The notes beneath the pieces are model-generated. The model saw only the letters and a list, made by a program, of their open reading frames with translations, ran no database searches and was not told the origin of the DNA. Shown in pieces: positions 13,323-13,431 of a stretch of 13,431 bases of DNA (position 1 is the first letter of the stretch; each line of letters begins with the position of its first letter). Made by a program: the position numbers and the translations under genes. Source of the DNA: a bacterium (GTDB lineage Bacteria > Chloroflexota > Dormibacteria > UBA8260 > Bog-877); the NCBI GenBank assembly GCA_021802115.1, contig JAKABA010000099.1:1-13431 (forward strand), written 5' to 3'.

Positions 13323-13431
13323 CTACACGGTGATGGGGACGCCGAGGAGGCTGAAGGCGCGCTGCTGGAGCGGGGTGGGAGTGGTGACCTTGAGGAAGGT
13401 GGTGGCACCGACTTGGATCTGCTGGCGAGTC
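13323..13431 (-). CDS. Transposase C-terminus (IS4/IS1634-like), cut by window edge
   Basis: The last 35 codons of a minus-strand gene read TRQQIQVGATTFLKVTTPTP then LQQRAFSLLGVPITV before TAG (13325-13323). The pattern of a short strand, then TTPTPLQQRAFSLLGV, is like the C-terminal ends of IS1634/IS4-type DDE transposases (PTPEQQRALELLGV). The catalytic core lies beyond the window, so family and integrity cannot be judged. It is followed by a strong hairpin and then by a candidate element end. Confidence 0.5.
   Translation of the reverse strand, partial: TRQQIQVGATTFLKVTTPTPLQQRAFSLLGVPITV

Noticed and set aside
1..13431. CRISPR arrays, tRNA or rRNA genes, phage genes
   Set aside because: No regularly spaced repeats, no tRNA-like cloverleaf with CCA-type end, and no phage structural or integrase motifs were seen on reading both strands.

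Overview
This is a high-GC bacterial window with tightly packed genes, many GTG and TTG starts, and at least two genes that look leaderless. That style fits the actinobacterial/Chloroflexota/Dormibacterota side of bacteria. No single gene fixes the lineage, so this placement is an inference.

Positions 1-9842 are read entirely on the minus strand. From the promoter-proximal end the order is: a 3' fragment of a LolD/MacB-type ABC ATPase (about 9839-10084), a GtrA-like membrane protein, an arginine-rich hypothetical protein, a HAD hydrolase, prolyl-tRNA synthetase (proS), DNA polymerase IV (dinB), a 100-residue hypothetical protein, a zinc-ribbon Nudix hydrolase, a membrane-anchored hypothetical protein, moaC and a GAF/PucR-type regulator. 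A separate two-gene unit follows: an ArsR-type winged-helix regulator and a major facilitator transporter that runs off the left edge. Neighbours are joined by 4-nt start/stop overlaps (ATGA, GTGA, TTGA) or short gaps, so the 9244-to-1137 run is probably one or two operons mixing translation, DNA repair, nucleotide clean-up, cofactor synthesis and regulation. The arsR promoter is easy to see: a consensus -35, a 17-bp spacer, and a -10 placed so that transcription begins at the GTG start codon.

At about 10070 the organisation changes. Homology to the ABC ATPase stops just before Walker B, about 330 bp of unassigned DNA follows, and the next two genes are on the plus strand. They are a membrane-bound diguanylate cyclase (GGDEF, with a degenerate I-site) and a GAF-EAL phosphodiesterase with intact catalytic residues. 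Together they look like a make-and-break pair for cyclic di-GMP. The second gene carries a perfect 17-bp inverted repeat just inside its 5' end and a TTCACAGTGAA palindrome just before its start codon.

The right end (13118-13431) holds 3' remnants of two transposases on the minus strand, each followed by the same 10-mer CTAACTCAGG. This looks like one insertion sequence landing inside another. The cyclic di-GMP pair therefore sits between a broken gene and insertion-sequence scars, which suggests a rearranged or acquired segment. I found no CRISPR array, tRNA, rRNA or clearly new multi-gene system.
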